NCBI RefSeq assembly: GCF_000024545.1 | Contig: NC_013947.1 | Coordinates: 5,270,001-5,334,000 of the forward strand | Reading direction: 5' to 3' | DNA from: Stackebrandtia nassauensis DSM 44728 | Lineage (GTDB): Bacteria; Actinomycetota; Actinomycetes; Mycobacteriales; Micromonosporaceae | Length of the DNA: 64,000 bases | In this document: positions 24,688-33,708 of the stretch, piece by piece | Position numbering within the stretch: the stretch's first letter is position 1 | How the letters are laid out: every line of letters begins with the position of its first letter | Made by a program: the position numbers and the translations under genes | The notes under the pieces: generated by a model | The model's input: the letters and a program-made list of their open reading frames with translations, nothing else | Databases searched by the model: none | Told to the model about the DNA's origin: nothing

Positions 24688-25524
24688 TCAGTGCGCGATG
24701 ACGTCGTCCAGCGACGGGTACCGCGACGGCGGCAGCGCCACTTCGGCCTGGCAGCCAAGGGTTTCGCACTCGCACGCGAAGGTCACCGGCGGCGGATCCT
24801 CAGGGGCGGCGTCGCCCAGCGACTCCAGGAACATCGTCACGGCCGTGTGGGTCTCGGTGTTCTCGGCGCGCCGCAACCGGGAGCGCTCGGCGCCGTCGCG
24901 GGCGCGCGGACCGGCGGCCAGGACGTCGGCGAAGTGCTCGCTCAGCCTGTCGGCGGTCTGTTCGAGGCTCAGCGAACCGTCGACGTCCAGGACCGGCAGT
25001 CCGTGCTTGGAGGCGGATGCGCGCATGGCCTCGGTGAGCAGCCGATCCCGGCCGATGCGGTTGTCGTGGCGCCGCTTGGCGTCCGGGTCGTCCTTGTGTG
25101 GATCGAACCGCCGCGACAGGTTCCGGTCGGTGAACTCGGAGGTGGGCAGCAGCCAGATCGTGTGCCCGGCCGAGGCGGCCACCGGCGCGACCAGTTCGGG
25201 CAGCAGCGACGGCCCCTCGGCGATGACCAGCGGCCCGTCGGCCAGCGCCGCCAGGTCGTCCAGGACCATCGCGAACGCCTCGTGGGCGTAAGCGGTGAAG
25301 TCGGCGGCCAGCTGCGCCGGGCTCGGATCGACGAACCGCTCGGTGTGGCTCAACGCCGCCAGCCGCGCCATCTGCGGATGCCGCACCGGATCGATGCGCC
25401 GCTGGTGCGGGTAGGCGAAACTGTCCACCCGGTACAGCCGCAGGTCGAAACGGAAGGCCAGCATTCTGGCCAGAGTGGACTTACCGGCGCCGCAACCGCC
25501 GCCGATCCACACCACGTTCCGCAT
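24688..25524 (-). CDS. P-loop kinase-like protein with C-terminal cysteine motif
   Basis: 278 aa. Walker A is GGGCGAGKST (8-17), followed by the lid-type segments of small kinases and an AEGPSLLPELV Walker B-like strand. It probably phosphorylates a small molecule or nucleotide. The last 30 residues hold CECETLGCQAEVALPPSRYP, a Cys-x-Cys-x4-Cys motif seen at the C-terminus of many actinobacterial proteins and probably a small metal-binding module. It starts 5 bp after the ddl stop and is the fourth gene of the plsC-gpsA-ddl operon; its role there is unknown. Confidence 0.8.
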   Translation of the reverse strand: MRNVVWIGGGCGAGKSTLARMLAFRFDLRLYRVDSFAYPHQRRIDPVRHPQMARLAALSHTERFVDPSPAQLAADFTAYAHEAFAMVLDDLAALADGPLVIAEGPSLLPELVAPVAASAGHTIWLLPTSEFTDRNLSRRFDPHKDDPDAKRRHDNRIGRDRLLTEAMRASASKHGLPVLDVDGSLSLEQTADRLSEHFADVLAAGPRARDGAERSRLRRAENTETHTAVTMFLESLGDAAPEDPPPVTFACECETLGCQAEVALPPSRYPSLDDVIAH

Positions 25525-25528
25525 CGGG

Positions 25529-26623
25529 CTACCGCAGTCCGGTGCCCCGGTTGGCGGCCAGCCGCACCAGCCGCGCCACCAGTTCGGGGTAGTCGACCCC
25601 GGCGTTGGCCCAGGCCACCGGGACCCCGGAACCGGGGGTCAGGCCCGGCATCGTGTTGATCTCGTTGACGTAGACGGTGCCGTCGGAGGCCAGGAAGAAG
25701 TCCACCCGGGCCAGGTCCGAGCAGTCCATCACGGTGAACACCCGCGCGGCCAGTTCCCGGATCCGCTCGGCGGTGCCCTCGGGCAGGTCCGGCGCCAGGT
25801 CGTAGGGGGAGCCGGACGCGAGGTACTTGGCCTCGAAGTCGAACCAGCCCTCGGTTCCGGCGATCAGCACCTCGAACGGCGGGGTGGTGTCCGGCGCGCC
25901 GCCGTCCTCGCGCTCCAGCACCCCGCACTCCAGTTCCCGCACCCCGGTGAAGGCGGCCTCCACCAGGACCTTGGGGTCGACGGCGCGGGCGGTCGCGATC
26001 GCCTTGTCCAGGTCGTCCCAGTCGGTGACCTTGCTGATGCCCAGGCTGGAACCGGCGCGCGAGGGCTTGACGAACACCGGCAGCCCGAGCCGCTGCTTCT
26101 CCGCCTCCGACAGGGTCTGGTCGCGTTTGAGGACGACGTAGTCCCCCACCGGGATGCCCTCGGCCTTGAGCAGCCGCTTCATGAAGTCCTTGTCCATACT
26201 GGCCGCCGAGGACAGGACGTTGCTGCCGACGTAGGGGACGTCGGCCATCTCCAGCAGTCCCTGGATGGTGCCGTCCTCGCCGTAGGCCCCGTGCAGCACC
26301 GGGAAGACGACGTCCACGTCGGACAGTACCCGGGCGCCGCCCGCGGCGTCGGTGATCGCGACGTCCTTCATGGTCGGATCCGCGGCCAGCACCACGTGCT
26401 GGCCGGAGTCGGCGCTGATCTCGGGCACGTTGCCGTCGCCCAGCGCCAGCTTCGCCGATCGCGCGTCCACCGACAGCCACTGTCCGGCCTGCGTGATGCC
26501 CACCGCCACGACCTCGTACTGCTCCGGGTCGAGGGCGGCGATGACGCCCGCCGCGCTCGCGCACGAGACCGGGTGCTCAACGCTTCGTCCACCCAGGACA
26601 ACGGCGACCTTCGTCTTCTTCAT
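25529..26623 (-). CDS. ddl: D-alanine--D-alanine ligase
   Basis: 364 aa ATP-grasp enzyme that joins two D-alanines for peptidoglycan precursors. It shows the N-terminal GGRSVEHPVS (usually GGxSxEHEVS), HGAYGEDGTIQG, PYVGSNVLSSAASMDK with the catalytic Ser/Lys region, FVKPSRAGSSLGISKV, and metal-binding RVDFFLASDGTVYVNEINTMPG. The omega-loop has WFDFEAKYL, the D-Ala-D-Ala type rather than the VanA D-Ala-D-Lac type. The ribosome site is AAGGAA. It lies 16 bp downstream of gpsA in the same operon. Confidence 0.96.
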   Translation of the reverse strand: MKKTKVAVVLGGRSVEHPVSCASAAGVIAALDPEQYEVVAVGITQAGQWLSVDARSAKLALGDGNVPEISADSGQHVVLAADPTMKDVAITDAAGGARVLSDVDVVFPVLHGAYGEDGTIQGLLEMADVPYVGSNVLSSAASMDKDFMKRLLKAEGIPVGDYVVLKRDQTLSEAEKQRLGLPVFVKPSRAGSSLGISKVTDWDDLDKAIATARAVDPKVLVEAAFTGVRELECGVLEREDGGAPDTTPPFEVLIAGTEGWFDFEAKYLASGSPYDLAPDLPEGTAERIRELAARVFTVMDCSDLARVDFFLASDGTVYVNEINTMPGLTPGSGVPVAWANAGVDYPELVARLVRLAANRGTGLR

Positions 26624-26639
26624 ACGGTTTCCTTGTCAA

Positions 26640-27635
26640 CTACTCGGATTTGGTGTCGCGTGACATGAGTTCGGCGACCGCCTGCCGGGGGGACAGTCCT
26701 TCGTAACAGACCTTCTCGACCTGTTCGGTGATCGGCATCTCGACGTCGTGCGCGCGGGCCAGGTCGCGAATGGAGCGACAGCTCTTGACGCCCTCGGCGG
26801 TCTGGCGGGTGATCTCCTGTGCCTCGGCCAGCGTGCGGCCGCGTCCCAGCGCCACCCCGAAGGTGTGGTTGCGCGACAACGGGGACACGCAGGTGGCGAC
26901 CAGGTCGCCCAGTCCGGCCAGGCCGGAGAAGGTCAGCGGGTCGGCGCCGAGCGCGCTGCCGAGCCGGATGGCCTCGGCCAGGCCGCGGGTGATGAGGGTG
27001 GCCTTGGTGTTGTCGCCAAGACCCATGCCGGAGGCCATACCGAAGGCGAGGCCGATGACGTTCTTGATCGCGCCGCCCAGTTCGCAGCCGACGACGTCGG
27101 TGTTGGTGTACGGGCGGAAGTACTTGGTGGTGATGACGTCCTGCACCCGCTCGGCGCGGGCGGCGTCGATGCACGCGACCACGGCGGCGGTGGGCTGTTC
27201 GGAGGCTATCTCCTTGGCGAGGTTGGGACCGGTCACCACGGCGATCCGGTCGAAGTCCACTTTGCCCACCTCGTGGATGACCTCGCTCATCCGCTTGAGC
27301 GTACCCAGTTCCACGCCCTTCATGAGGCTGATGACGGTGACGTCACGGCCGATGTGGGGCGCCCAGTCGGCCAGGTTGTCGCGCAGGGTCTGGCTGGGGA
27401 CGGCCAGGACGACCATCTCGGCGCCGTCCAGGGCCTCGAGCGGATTCGCGGTGGCCGTGATGGTCGACAGCAGCGGGACGTCGGGAAGATAGTCGGGATT
27501 CATGTGGTGGACGTTGATGTCCTCGACCACCTTCTCCCGTCGCGCCCACATCCGTACCGTGTTCCCCGCGTCGGCGAGGATCTTGGCGAAGGTCGTCCCC
27601 CACGACCCGGCTGCCATAACCGCCACGTGTGCCAT
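26640..27635 (-). CDS. gpsA: NAD(P)-dependent glycerol-3-phosphate dehydrogenase
   Basis: 331 aa. It reduces dihydroxyacetone phosphate to sn-glycerol 3-phosphate, the backbone for phospholipids. The N-terminal nucleotide fold reads [12 protein letters not shown] (the usual first Gly of GxGxxG is Ala here). Other landmarks are VSQT-like [22 protein letters not shown], the catalytic-lysine segment [13 protein letters not shown], and substrate-binding [15 protein letters not shown]. Its ATG overlaps the plsC stop (TGATG), coupling it to the acyltransferase that uses its product. Confidence 0.96.
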   Translation of the reverse strand: MAHVAVMAAGSWGTTFAKILADAGNTVRMWARREKVVEDINVHHMNPDYLPDVPLLSTITATANPLEALDGAEMVVLAVPSQTLRDNLADWAPHIGRDVTVISLMKGVELGTLKRMSEVIHEVGKVDFDRIAVVTGPNLAKEIASEQPTAAVVACIDAARAERVQDVITTKYFRPYTNTDVVGCELGGAIKNVIGLAFGMASGMGLGDNTKATLITRGLAEAIRLGSALGADPLTFSGLAGLGDLVATCVSPLSRNHTFGVALGRGRTLAEAQEITRQTAEGVKSCRSIRDLARAHDVEMPITEQVEKVCYEGLSPRQAVAELMSRDTKSE

Positions 27636-28408
27636 CAGGTTTCCTCCCTGCTCTTCTTCTTGGCCGCCTTGAGGTCGTACAGGGGTGGCGCGGCCTCGCC
27701 GCGCAGCTCGGCGAGCTGATCACGGATGCGCAACATGATCGCATCGGTCATCGCGTTGAGGTTCTCGGCGTTGGGTTCGGCCCCTTCCCAGGCCGACAGG
27801 TCCACCGGCGGACCGGCGGTGACGGTGACGGGTGCGCGCAACCGGAACCGCGCCTTCTTGCGAATGGGGTCGAAGATACGCTGCGGCCCCCACACGGTCA
27901 TCGGGATGACCGGGGCGCCGGTTTCCATTGCCAGCCGGGCGACTCCGGTGCGGCCGCGCATCGGCCAGTGCTCGGGCTGCTTGGAGGTGGTGCCCTCGGG
28001 GTAGAAGATCACCGAGCCGCCGCTGTCGACGCGCTCGATGGCGGCGTGCAGCGACTTGACGGCGTCGGTGCCGCCCCGGTAGACGGGGATCTGGCCGGTC
28101 CACTTGATGAGCTTGCCGACCACCGGCACCTTGAAGACACCGTCCTTGGCCAGGAACGACGGGTTGCGGCCGGTGTTGTAGACGAAGTGCGCCACCACGA
28201 GCGGGTCGGCCTGCGAGATGTGGTTGCAGGCGAGGATCACCCCGCCCTTCATGGGCACGTGCCGCATCCCGGACCAGGTCCGGCTGGCGATGAACCACAG
28301 GAACCACTTGATGGGCTGTGCGACGACGAGCAGCCAGAAGCCGCGCCGGTCACCGCCGGGGCGGCCGAACCAGTACTTGGCGTCGAGCTTGTCTTTGCTT
28401 CTGGGCAC
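27635..28408 (-). CDS. plsC: 1-acyl-sn-glycerol-3-phosphate acyltransferase (PlsC family)
   Basis: 257 aa. The acyltransferase motif I NHxxxxD is at residues 62-68 (CNHISQAD), motif [11 protein letters not shown] near 134-141, and motif II-like [10 protein letters not shown] lies between. A hydrophobic segment ([17 protein letters not shown]) precedes the domain and should sit at the membrane. It makes phosphatidic acid from lysophosphatidic acid, or acylates glycerol-3-phosphate. GTG 28408 follows GAGG. It is the first gene of plsC-gpsA-ddl-kinase, so two successive steps of phospholipid synthesis are coupled with a peptidoglycan step. Confidence 0.93.
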   Translation of the reverse strand: MPRSKDKLDAKYWFGRPGGDRRGFWLLVVAQPIKWFLWFIASRTWSGMRHVPMKGGVILACNHISQADPLVVAHFVYNTGRNPSFLAKDGVFKVPVVGKLIKWTGQIPVYRGGTDAVKSLHAAIERVDSGGSVIFYPEGTTSKQPEHWPMRGRTGVARLAMETGAPVIPMTVWGPQRIFDPIRKKARFRLRAPVTVTAGPPVDLSAWEGAEPNAENLNAMTDAIMLRIRDQLAELRGEAAPPLYDLKAAKKKSREET

Positions 28409-28544
28409 CGCGATACCTCATTTCGAACGTCGGATGAACCCTACTGGGCTGGGTTTCGGGGTTATCCCGGATGGGCGTTGACGGCAAATGGTGTCATGCT
28501 GGAGTCAGCGCTAATGTCACACAGCATTCAAGGAGAGTCGCGCG

Positions 28545-28772
28545 ATGAACTTCAAACTGTTGGCCTGGATCGTGTTGCCGGTGGCCGGACTCATCGTCGC
28601 CGGTGTCCTGGTGTCCTGGCTGATCGGCGCGCTCTTCAGTGCCGTCTCCTGGGTGCTCGGCCTGGCCTTCTACCTGGTCCTGGGCGCCGTCGCGGTCGGC
28701 GTCGTCATGTGGGGCTGGAGCAAGGTGCGCGGCAAGGTGGCCGGTGCCCCGCGTCGCAAGGAACTTCCCTAG
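28545..28772 (+). CDS. Small membrane protein
   Basis: 75 aa with a strong AAGGAG ribosome site. Two hydrophobic segments cover about residues 5-33 and 37-58, followed by a basic cytoplasmic tail (KVRGKVAGAPRRKELP). No family is recognised. It is divergent from plsC and stands alone. Confidence 0.8.
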   Translation: MNFKLLAWIVLPVAGLIVAGVLVSWLIGALFSAVSWVLGLAFYLVLGAVAVGVVMWGWSKVRGKVAGAPRRKELP

Positions 28773-28843
28773 TAGTTGTCACACCCCGGCGTTACGGTTT
28801 CGGCCACGGCGCCGGGTGGGCACTATTCCTGTGATCTACGAAA

Positions 28844-28861
28844 CGAAACGGTGCCGTTTCG
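28844..28861. promoter_or_regulatory. Operator for the MFS/TetR pair
   Basis: CGAAACGG-TG-CCGTTTCG is a perfect 8-bp inverted repeat around two bases, 70-87 bp upstream of the MFS start. Related half-sites follow at 28882-28887 (CGTTTC) and 28904-28911 (TCCCGTTT). The TetR gene downstream of the transporter is the probable ligand-responsive repressor. Confidence 0.7.
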
Positions 28862-28930
28862 AATTAAATCGGCGTAGGCTGCGTTTCAGCAATACGATAC
28901 CGTCCCGTTTCATATCACCCTGGAGGAACC

Positions 28931-30529
28931 GTGCCCCAGCAGGCTTCCCCGACGCTGCCCGAGACCGGGCACCCCCGTCGCTGGTTCATCTTGAGCGCTC
29001 TGGTGCTCAGCCTCATCGTCGTCGTCCTGGACAACACCGTCCTGAACGTGGCGATGAAGGTCATCGCCGACCCGAAGGAAGGCCTGGGCGCCAACCAGGC
29101 CGAACTGGAATGGTCCATCAACTCCTACACCCTTGTCTTCGCCGGTCTGCTGTTCACGTTCGGTGTGATCGGCGACCGCATCGGCCGCAAGCGGATGCTG
29201 CTGGCCGGTCTGGTGCTGTTCGGTCTGACGTCGGTGGCCTCGGCCTTCGCCCAGAATCCGGAGCAGCTGATCTGGGCCCGTGCCGGTATGGGCATCGGCG
29301 CCGCGGCCATCATGCCCGCGACTTTGTCCATTTTGACCAATGTGTTCGCGCCGAAGGACCGGGGCCGCGCCATCGGCATCTGGTCCGGCGCGGTCGGCAT
29401 CGGCATCGCCATCGGCCCGATCATCGGCGGCGCGCTGCTGGAACAGTTCTGGTGGGGCTCGGTGTTCCTCATCAACGCGCCGGTCGTGATCATCGCGCTG
29501 CTGGCCATCGGATTCGTCGCCCCCGAATCCCGCAACCCCAACAAGGTCCCGCTGGACTTCGGCGGCGTGATCCTGTCCATCCTGGGTCTGGTCTCGCTGA
29601 CCTACGGCATCATCGAGGGCGGCGAAACCGGTGACTGGGGCCAGATCGGCGTGTGGGGACCGACCGCGTTCGGCGTCGTCGTCCTGGCCGCGTTCGTGCT
29701 GTACGAGCGCAGGATCGCGCACCCGGCCCTGGACGTGCGGCTGTTCAAGGAGCGGCGTTTCGCCAGCGCCTCGGCGGTCATCTCGCTGCTGTTCTTCGCC
29801 GCCATGGGCCTGATGTTCTTCATGACCTTCTACATCCAGATCATCAAGGGGCTCAGCCCGTTGGAGACCGGTCTGATGTTCCTGCCGTTCGCCGGTGCCA
29901 TGCTGATCTTCTCGCCGCTCAGCGCCGGAATGGTGAAGCGCTTCGGCCCCAAGGTCGTGGCTACCGCCGGGATGACGGCCATCACCGCCGCCTTCGCCGG
30001 GTACATACTGCTGGACGCCGACACGCCGCTGTGGGTCATGGCCGTCATGTTCTTCGTGCAGGGCTCCGGGATGGCCAACGTGATGCCGCCGGCCATGGAC
30101 ACCATCATGGGTTCGGTGCCGCGCGAGAAGTCCGGTGTCGGTTCGGCCGTGGGCAACACGTTGCGGCAGGTCGGCGGTTCGCTGGGCGTCGCGGTGCTGG
30201 GATCGGTGCTGTCGCAGTTGTACCGCGACGACATCAGCGGCAAGATCCCGGCCGGTCTGGAGACCGGCGACGTGGACCCGGCCGAGTCGATCGCCTCGAC
30301 CTACGGTGTCGCCCAGCAGATGGGGCCCGCGGGCCGCGAGCTGATGAACTCCGCGACCGACTCGTTCATCGCGGCCATGCACACGACCGCTATCGTGTCG
30401 GCACTCGTCGGACTGGCCGGCATCATCGTGGCGGTCACCCTGTTCCCACGGCGCAACGCCACCCCCGCCGCGCCGCAGCAGCGGGAGTCCGACGACAAGG
30501 CGCCGCAACCGGCGCTCGTGGACGCGTAA
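28931..30529 (+). CDS. DHA2-type MFS drug transporter
   Basis: 532 aa with about 14 membrane helices. It has LDNTVLNVAMKVI (motif D1 of the 14-TM DHA2 family), GVIGDRIGRKRMLLAG (motif A), and GIWSGAVGIGIAIGPIIGGAL (motif C, typical of antiporters). A large periplasmic-type loop with DDISGKIPAGLETGDVDP occurs near residue 440. It likely exports an antibiotic or toxic metabolite using the proton gradient. GTG 28931 is preceded by GGAGG. The tetR gene follows after 10 bp. Confidence 0.93.
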   Translation: MPQQASPTLPETGHPRRWFILSALVLSLIVVVLDNTVLNVAMKVIADPKEGLGANQAELEWSINSYTLVFAGLLFTFGVIGDRIGRKRMLLAGLVLFGLTSVASAFAQNPEQLIWARAGMGIGAAAIMPATLSILTNVFAPKDRGRAIGIWSGAVGIGIAIGPIIGGALLEQFWWGSVFLINAPVVIIALLAIGFVAPESRNPNKVPLDFGGVILSILGLVSLTYGIIEGGETGDWGQIGVWGPTAFGVVVLAAFVLYERRIAHPALDVRLFKERRFASASAVISLLFFAAMGLMFFMTFYIQIIKGLSPLETGLMFLPFAGAMLIFSPLSAGMVKRFGPKVVATAGMTAITAAFAGYILLDADTPLWVMAVMFFVQGSGMANVMPPAMDTIMGSVPREKSGVGSAVGNTLRQVGGSLGVAVLGSVLSQLYRDDISGKIPAGLETGDVDPAESIASTYGVAQQMGPAGRELMNSATDSFIAAMHTTAIVSALVGLAGIIVAVTLFPRRNATPAAPQQRESDDKAPQPALVDA

Positions 30530-30539
30530 GGAAGAGACG

Positions 30540-31148
30540 ATGGATGTCAGACACGACACCCAGCAGGCCGTGCGGCCGAAGGGTCGGCCGCGCAGCACCG
30601 CCGTCGGGGAGGCGATCACCGAGGCGACCCTCGACCTGATCGCCGAGTCCGGCTCCATCGAAACCCTGTCCATCGAGGCGATCGCGACCCGCGCGGGTGT
30701 CGGCAAGGCCACCATCTACCGACGGTGGCCCAACAAGGAGGCGTTGGTCGTCGACGCCGTCGGCACCCTCAAGGGCGCGATCCCCGAACTGGACGGCGAC
30801 AGCGTCCGCGCCGACCTGATCGTCCTGGCCAACACGATCCGCCGCAGCAGCGACACCCGTGAGGGCAAGATACTGCCGTGCCTGATCCTGGAGCTCAAAC
30901 GCAACCCGGAACTGGCACGGCAGTACGACAAGGCGATGAACTCGCGCCGCGAGGTCACCAAGGACGTGCTGCGCGGCGGGATCGCGCGCGGCGAACTGCG
31001 CGCCGACATCGACATCGACACCGTCACCGCGATGTTCAGCGCGCCGCTGTTGATGATGTCGGTGATGGGCAACTACAACGAGGTCGAACGCGAGGGCCTG
31101 GCTGAACGGGTCGTCGACACGCTGCTGAACGGCATCGCGGCGCGATAA
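30540..31148 (+). CDS. TetR/AcrR-family regulator of the MFS transporter
   Basis: 202 aa. The N-terminal HTH includes EATLDLIAESGSIETLSIEA followed by IATRAGVGKATIYRRWPNKE, a textbook TetR helix-turn-helix. The C-terminal domain matches the TetR_C_11/AcrR group with a conserved ILPCLILELKRNPELARQY. Located 10 bp after the MFS gene, it is co-transcribed and very likely controls the operator at 28844-28861. Confidence 0.93.
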   Translation: MDVRHDTQQAVRPKGRPRSTAVGEAITEATLDLIAESGSIETLSIEAIATRAGVGKATIYRRWPNKEALVVDAVGTLKGAIPELDGDSVRADLIVLANTIRRSSDTREGKILPCLILELKRNPELARQYDKAMNSRREVTKDVLRGGIARGELRADIDIDTVTAMFSAPLLMMSVMGNYNEVEREGLAERVVDTLLNGIAAR

Positions 31149-31209
31149 CCGACGCCGAATGCGAACCTCGGCCACGAATCCCGCACGCCGAACCGACTAG
31201 GCTGGCGGC

Positions 31210-31407
31210 ATGCAGGGCACTGTGGCCAGCTTCGACCCCGAGACCCGCGACGGCGGCGTCCTACTCGACGACGGCACCCCGGTGAGCTTCTCCGCGACCG
31301 CCTTCGACGCCTCCCGGCTGCGGCTGTTGCGGCTCGGGCAACGGGTCCAGCTCGAAACCGGCGCCGACGGTGCCGTGGTGCGCCTGCGGCTTCCGACCAT
31401 GCCGTGA
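31210..31407 (+). CDS. Cold-shock-like (OB-fold) small protein
   Basis: 65 aa. MQGTVASFDPETRDGGVLLD followed by DGTPVSF and LRLLRLGQRVQLETG is the pattern of the short actinobacterial cold-shock-domain relatives: the first strands of an OB fold with the glycine turn, but without the full aromatic RNP1/RNP2 motifs. It may bind nucleic acid weakly. It precedes mutT1. Confidence 0.75.
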   Translation: MQGTVASFDPETRDGGVLLDDGTPVSFSATAFDASRLRLLRLGQRVQLETGADGAVVRLRLPTMP

Positions 31408-31498
31408 GGGTTTCCCTTCCGGGGGACAACGAACGGCTCATGCAACACGGCCCTGCCGGTTGACGACCCGGAATGCCGCATACCGCTACGGTGTCAGG

Positions 31499-32404
31499 GT
31501 GAACGATCGCGTCTTGGCAGCGGGCGGCGTTCTGTGGCGCCCCGCGGCACCGGACAACGCCTCAACAGACACAGTGGAAGTCGCCGGGGTCTACCGGCCG
31601 GAGACCCGCAACTGGTCGCTTCCCAAGGGCAAGCTCGACGACGGCGAACATCCGCTGTCGGCGGCCTGCCGGGAGGTCGCCGAGGAGACCGGGCTGACCC
31701 CGATACCGCAGGCATTCCTGGTCACCGCGCGATACACGCTGCCGCGTGAGGGCGGCGAGATCGAGAAGATCGTCGACTACTGGTCGATGCGGGCGCTGGA
31801 CGAGCGCGCCACGTTCACCCCCACCGCCGAGGTCACCGAACAGCGCTGGTTCGGCCTGGCCGAGGCCGAGAAGGTGCTGACGCGTCCCCGGGATCAGGTG
31901 GCGCTGGGGGCGTTTCGGGACCTGCCGCGCGTCACCGCGACCGTGCTGCTGCTGCGGCACGCCCAGGCCGAACCCGAGACCGCCTACCCCGGCGCCGATG
32001 TGGCCCGGCCGCTCAACGCCACCGGGCGCGGCGACTCGGCGCGGCTGGTGCCGCTGCTGGCCCTCTACAATCCACACAGGATCGTCGCGGCCACCCCGTT
32101 GCGCTGCGTCAAGACCGTCACCCCGCTGTCGGCCGCGCTGGGGCTCGAGATCCAGGGCGAGGAGGTCTTCGACGCCACCGGACATCCCGGCAACCCGGAA
32201 CGCGCCGCGGCCCGGCTGCGGGAACTGGCCACCGGGGGCGGCGGGGTCGTGTGCAGCCAGCTGCCGGTCATCGCCGACTCGCTGGCGATCCTGGCCGACA
32301 CCGACGGCGTCGCGATGCCCAGTGTGCACACTCCCCCCGGCGGCGTGTGGGTGCTGTCGTTCTCGCACAAGACCCTGGTCGCCGCCGAACGGCTCAGCGT
32401 CTGA
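31499..32404 (+). CDS. mutT1: Nudix hydrolase/histidine phosphatase MutT1
   Basis: 301 aa with two domains. The Nudix domain holds a perfect Nudix box at residues 44-66 (G-x5-E-x7-REVAEETGL). The C-terminal histidine-phosphatase-like domain begins TVLLLRHAQAEPE with RHA at 153-155 and ends near SQLPVIAD. This layout is that of mycobacterial MutT1, which cleans 8-oxo-dGTP and diadenosine polyphosphates. GTG 31499 is taken as start, since the upstream open frame overlaps the cold-shock-like gene. The mutT1-HU-leuDC neighbourhood is conserved in mycobacteria. Confidence 0.92.
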   Translation: MNDRVLAAGGVLWRPAAPDNASTDTVEVAGVYRPETRNWSLPKGKLDDGEHPLSAACREVAEETGLTPIPQAFLVTARYTLPREGGEIEKIVDYWSMRALDERATFTPTAEVTEQRWFGLAEAEKVLTRPRDQVALGAFRDLPRVTATVLLLRHAQAEPETAYPGADVARPLNATGRGDSARLVPLLALYNPHRIVAATPLRCVKTVTPLSAALGLEIQGEEVFDATGHPGNPERAAARLRELATGGGGVVCSQLPVIADSLAILADTDGVAMPSVHTPPGGVWVLSFSHKTLVAAERLSV

Positions 32405-32525
32405 CGACAGCGCGCGCGGCCGGGTGGTCGAGCCGGTGGACCGGCAGCGATCATGCGGCCCCACCGGCGGATACGGTATCGTCGGGCGCCGCCTGCCAAA
32501 GTGAATACCGAAAGGCCCCGCTCCC

Positions 32526-33611
32526 TTGCGATCCGTGCTCATCGGCGCCATCGTTGCCTTCGTCATCTCCATCTTCATCACCCCGTTCGCGATCAAGCTG
32601 TTGCGCCGCTGGCAACAGCCGGTGCGCAACGAGCTCGGTCTGGCCAGCAACGAGGGCAAGCAGCGAACCCCGACGATGGGCGGGATCGTCTTCGTCTGCG
32701 CCACCGTCATCGCCTACGCGGTAGGGCATGTGTCGCTGCTGCCGCTACAGGGACGACCGCACCTGCCGACCGTCACCGGGCTCATGTTGCTGGGACTGTT
32801 GGTGGGCGGCGCGTTCATCGGACTGCTGGACGACATCCTGAAGGTGGTGAAGCGGCACCCGGGCGGGCTGGCCGGGCGGTACAAGATCCTCGGACAGATC
32901 GTCGTCGGTGCCGGATTCGGCGCGATGGCGCTGTACCTGCCGAGCCCCGAAGGCTACACAGTGGGCACCGGACATCTTTCACTCGTACGAGACCTTCCGT
33001 GGGCCAACATCACCGAGATCGGCGCGCTCGTCGTCTTCGTACTCGTCGTCATGGCGGCATCGAACAGCGTCAATCTCACCGACGGGCTGGACGGACTGGC
33101 GGCGGGATCGACGGCCATCGTGATGGCGGCCTATGTGGTCATCGCGTTCTGGCAGTACCGGCACTGGTGCGCCGAGGTCCCGAAACTGGGGCCCTGCTAC
33201 GAGGTCCGCGATCCGCTGGAGGTGGCGCTGGTCGCCGGTGCCGCGGCCGGGGCGCTCGTCGGATTCCTGTGGTGGAACACGTCTCCGGCCAAAATCATCA
33301 TGGGCGACGTCGGCTCGCTGGGGCTCGGCTGCCTGATCGCGGGAATGGCGATGGCCACCCGCACACTGCTGTTGCTGCCCGTGGTGTGTGGACTGTTCGT
33401 CTTCGTGACTTCGTCCCGGATCATCCAGTATGTCTCCTTTAAGACCACTGGAAAGCGCGTATTCCGTATGTCCCCCATACATCACCATTTCGAGATGGCC
33501 GGATGGAGCGAGGTCACCATCGTGACCAGGTTCTGGCTGCTGGCCGCGATCTCGGCCTCGCTGGCCATCGGGGTGTTCTTCGCGGAATTCCTGCGCGCCG
33601 CGGGCGGATAA
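32526..33611 (+). CDS. mraY: MraY-family phospho-MurNAc-pentapeptide transferase, divergent copy
   Basis: 361 aa, about ten membrane helices. MraY hallmarks are DDILK (102-106), NLTDGLDG (183-190), IIMGDVGSL (257-265) and the MraY-specific HHHFEMAGW (319-327). Two conserved features are altered: the substrate-loop segment normally reading DGP.SH...GTPTMGG is replaced by [12 protein letters not shown], and the uracil-stacking phenylalanine of the FMGD motif is Ile258. The gene stands between mutT1 and HU, away from any mur/fts genes, and so is probably a paralogue of the essential dcw-cluster gene. It starts with TTG after GAAAGG. It could be a bypass or resistance form of MraY or act on a related lipid carrier substrate. 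Confidence 0.85.
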   Translation: MRSVLIGAIVAFVISIFITPFAIKLLRRWQQPVRNELGLASNEGKQRTPTMGGIVFVCATVIAYAVGHVSLLPLQGRPHLPTVTGLMLLGLLVGGAFIGLLDDILKVVKRHPGGLAGRYKILGQIVVGAGFGAMALYLPSPEGYTVGTGHLSLVRDLPWANITEIGALVVFVLVVMAASNSVNLTDGLDGLAAGSTAIVMAAYVVIAFWQYRHWCAEVPKLGPCYEVRDPLEVALVAGAAAGALVGFLWWNTSPAKIIMGDVGSLGLGCLIAGMAMATRTLLLLPVVCGLFVFVTSSRIIQYVSFKTTGKRVFRMSPIHHHFEMAGWSEVTIVTRFWLLAAISASLAIGVFFAEFLRAAGG

Positions 33612-33670
33612 GGCTCGCCTTACCGACCGGATAGCCATCCAAAGGTGACTGGAGAAACCTGAAACGACCG

Positions 33671-33708
33671 AGGGGAGCGGCTTCATATTTAAGCCACTCC
33701 CCTTTTTT
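33671..33708 (+). terminator. Terminator of mraY, overlapping the HU stop codon
   Basis: A 13-bp stem with one mismatch (33671-33683 with 33691-33703) is followed by six T. It terminates rightward transcription from mraY. The HU stop codon TAA lies at 33689-33691, in the loop. Confidence 0.88.

Noticed and set aside
28910-30715. A 601-codon minus-strand frame opposite the MFS transporter
   Set aside because: Antisense shadow; the translated sequence is rich in His, Asp and Gln without any fold signature.
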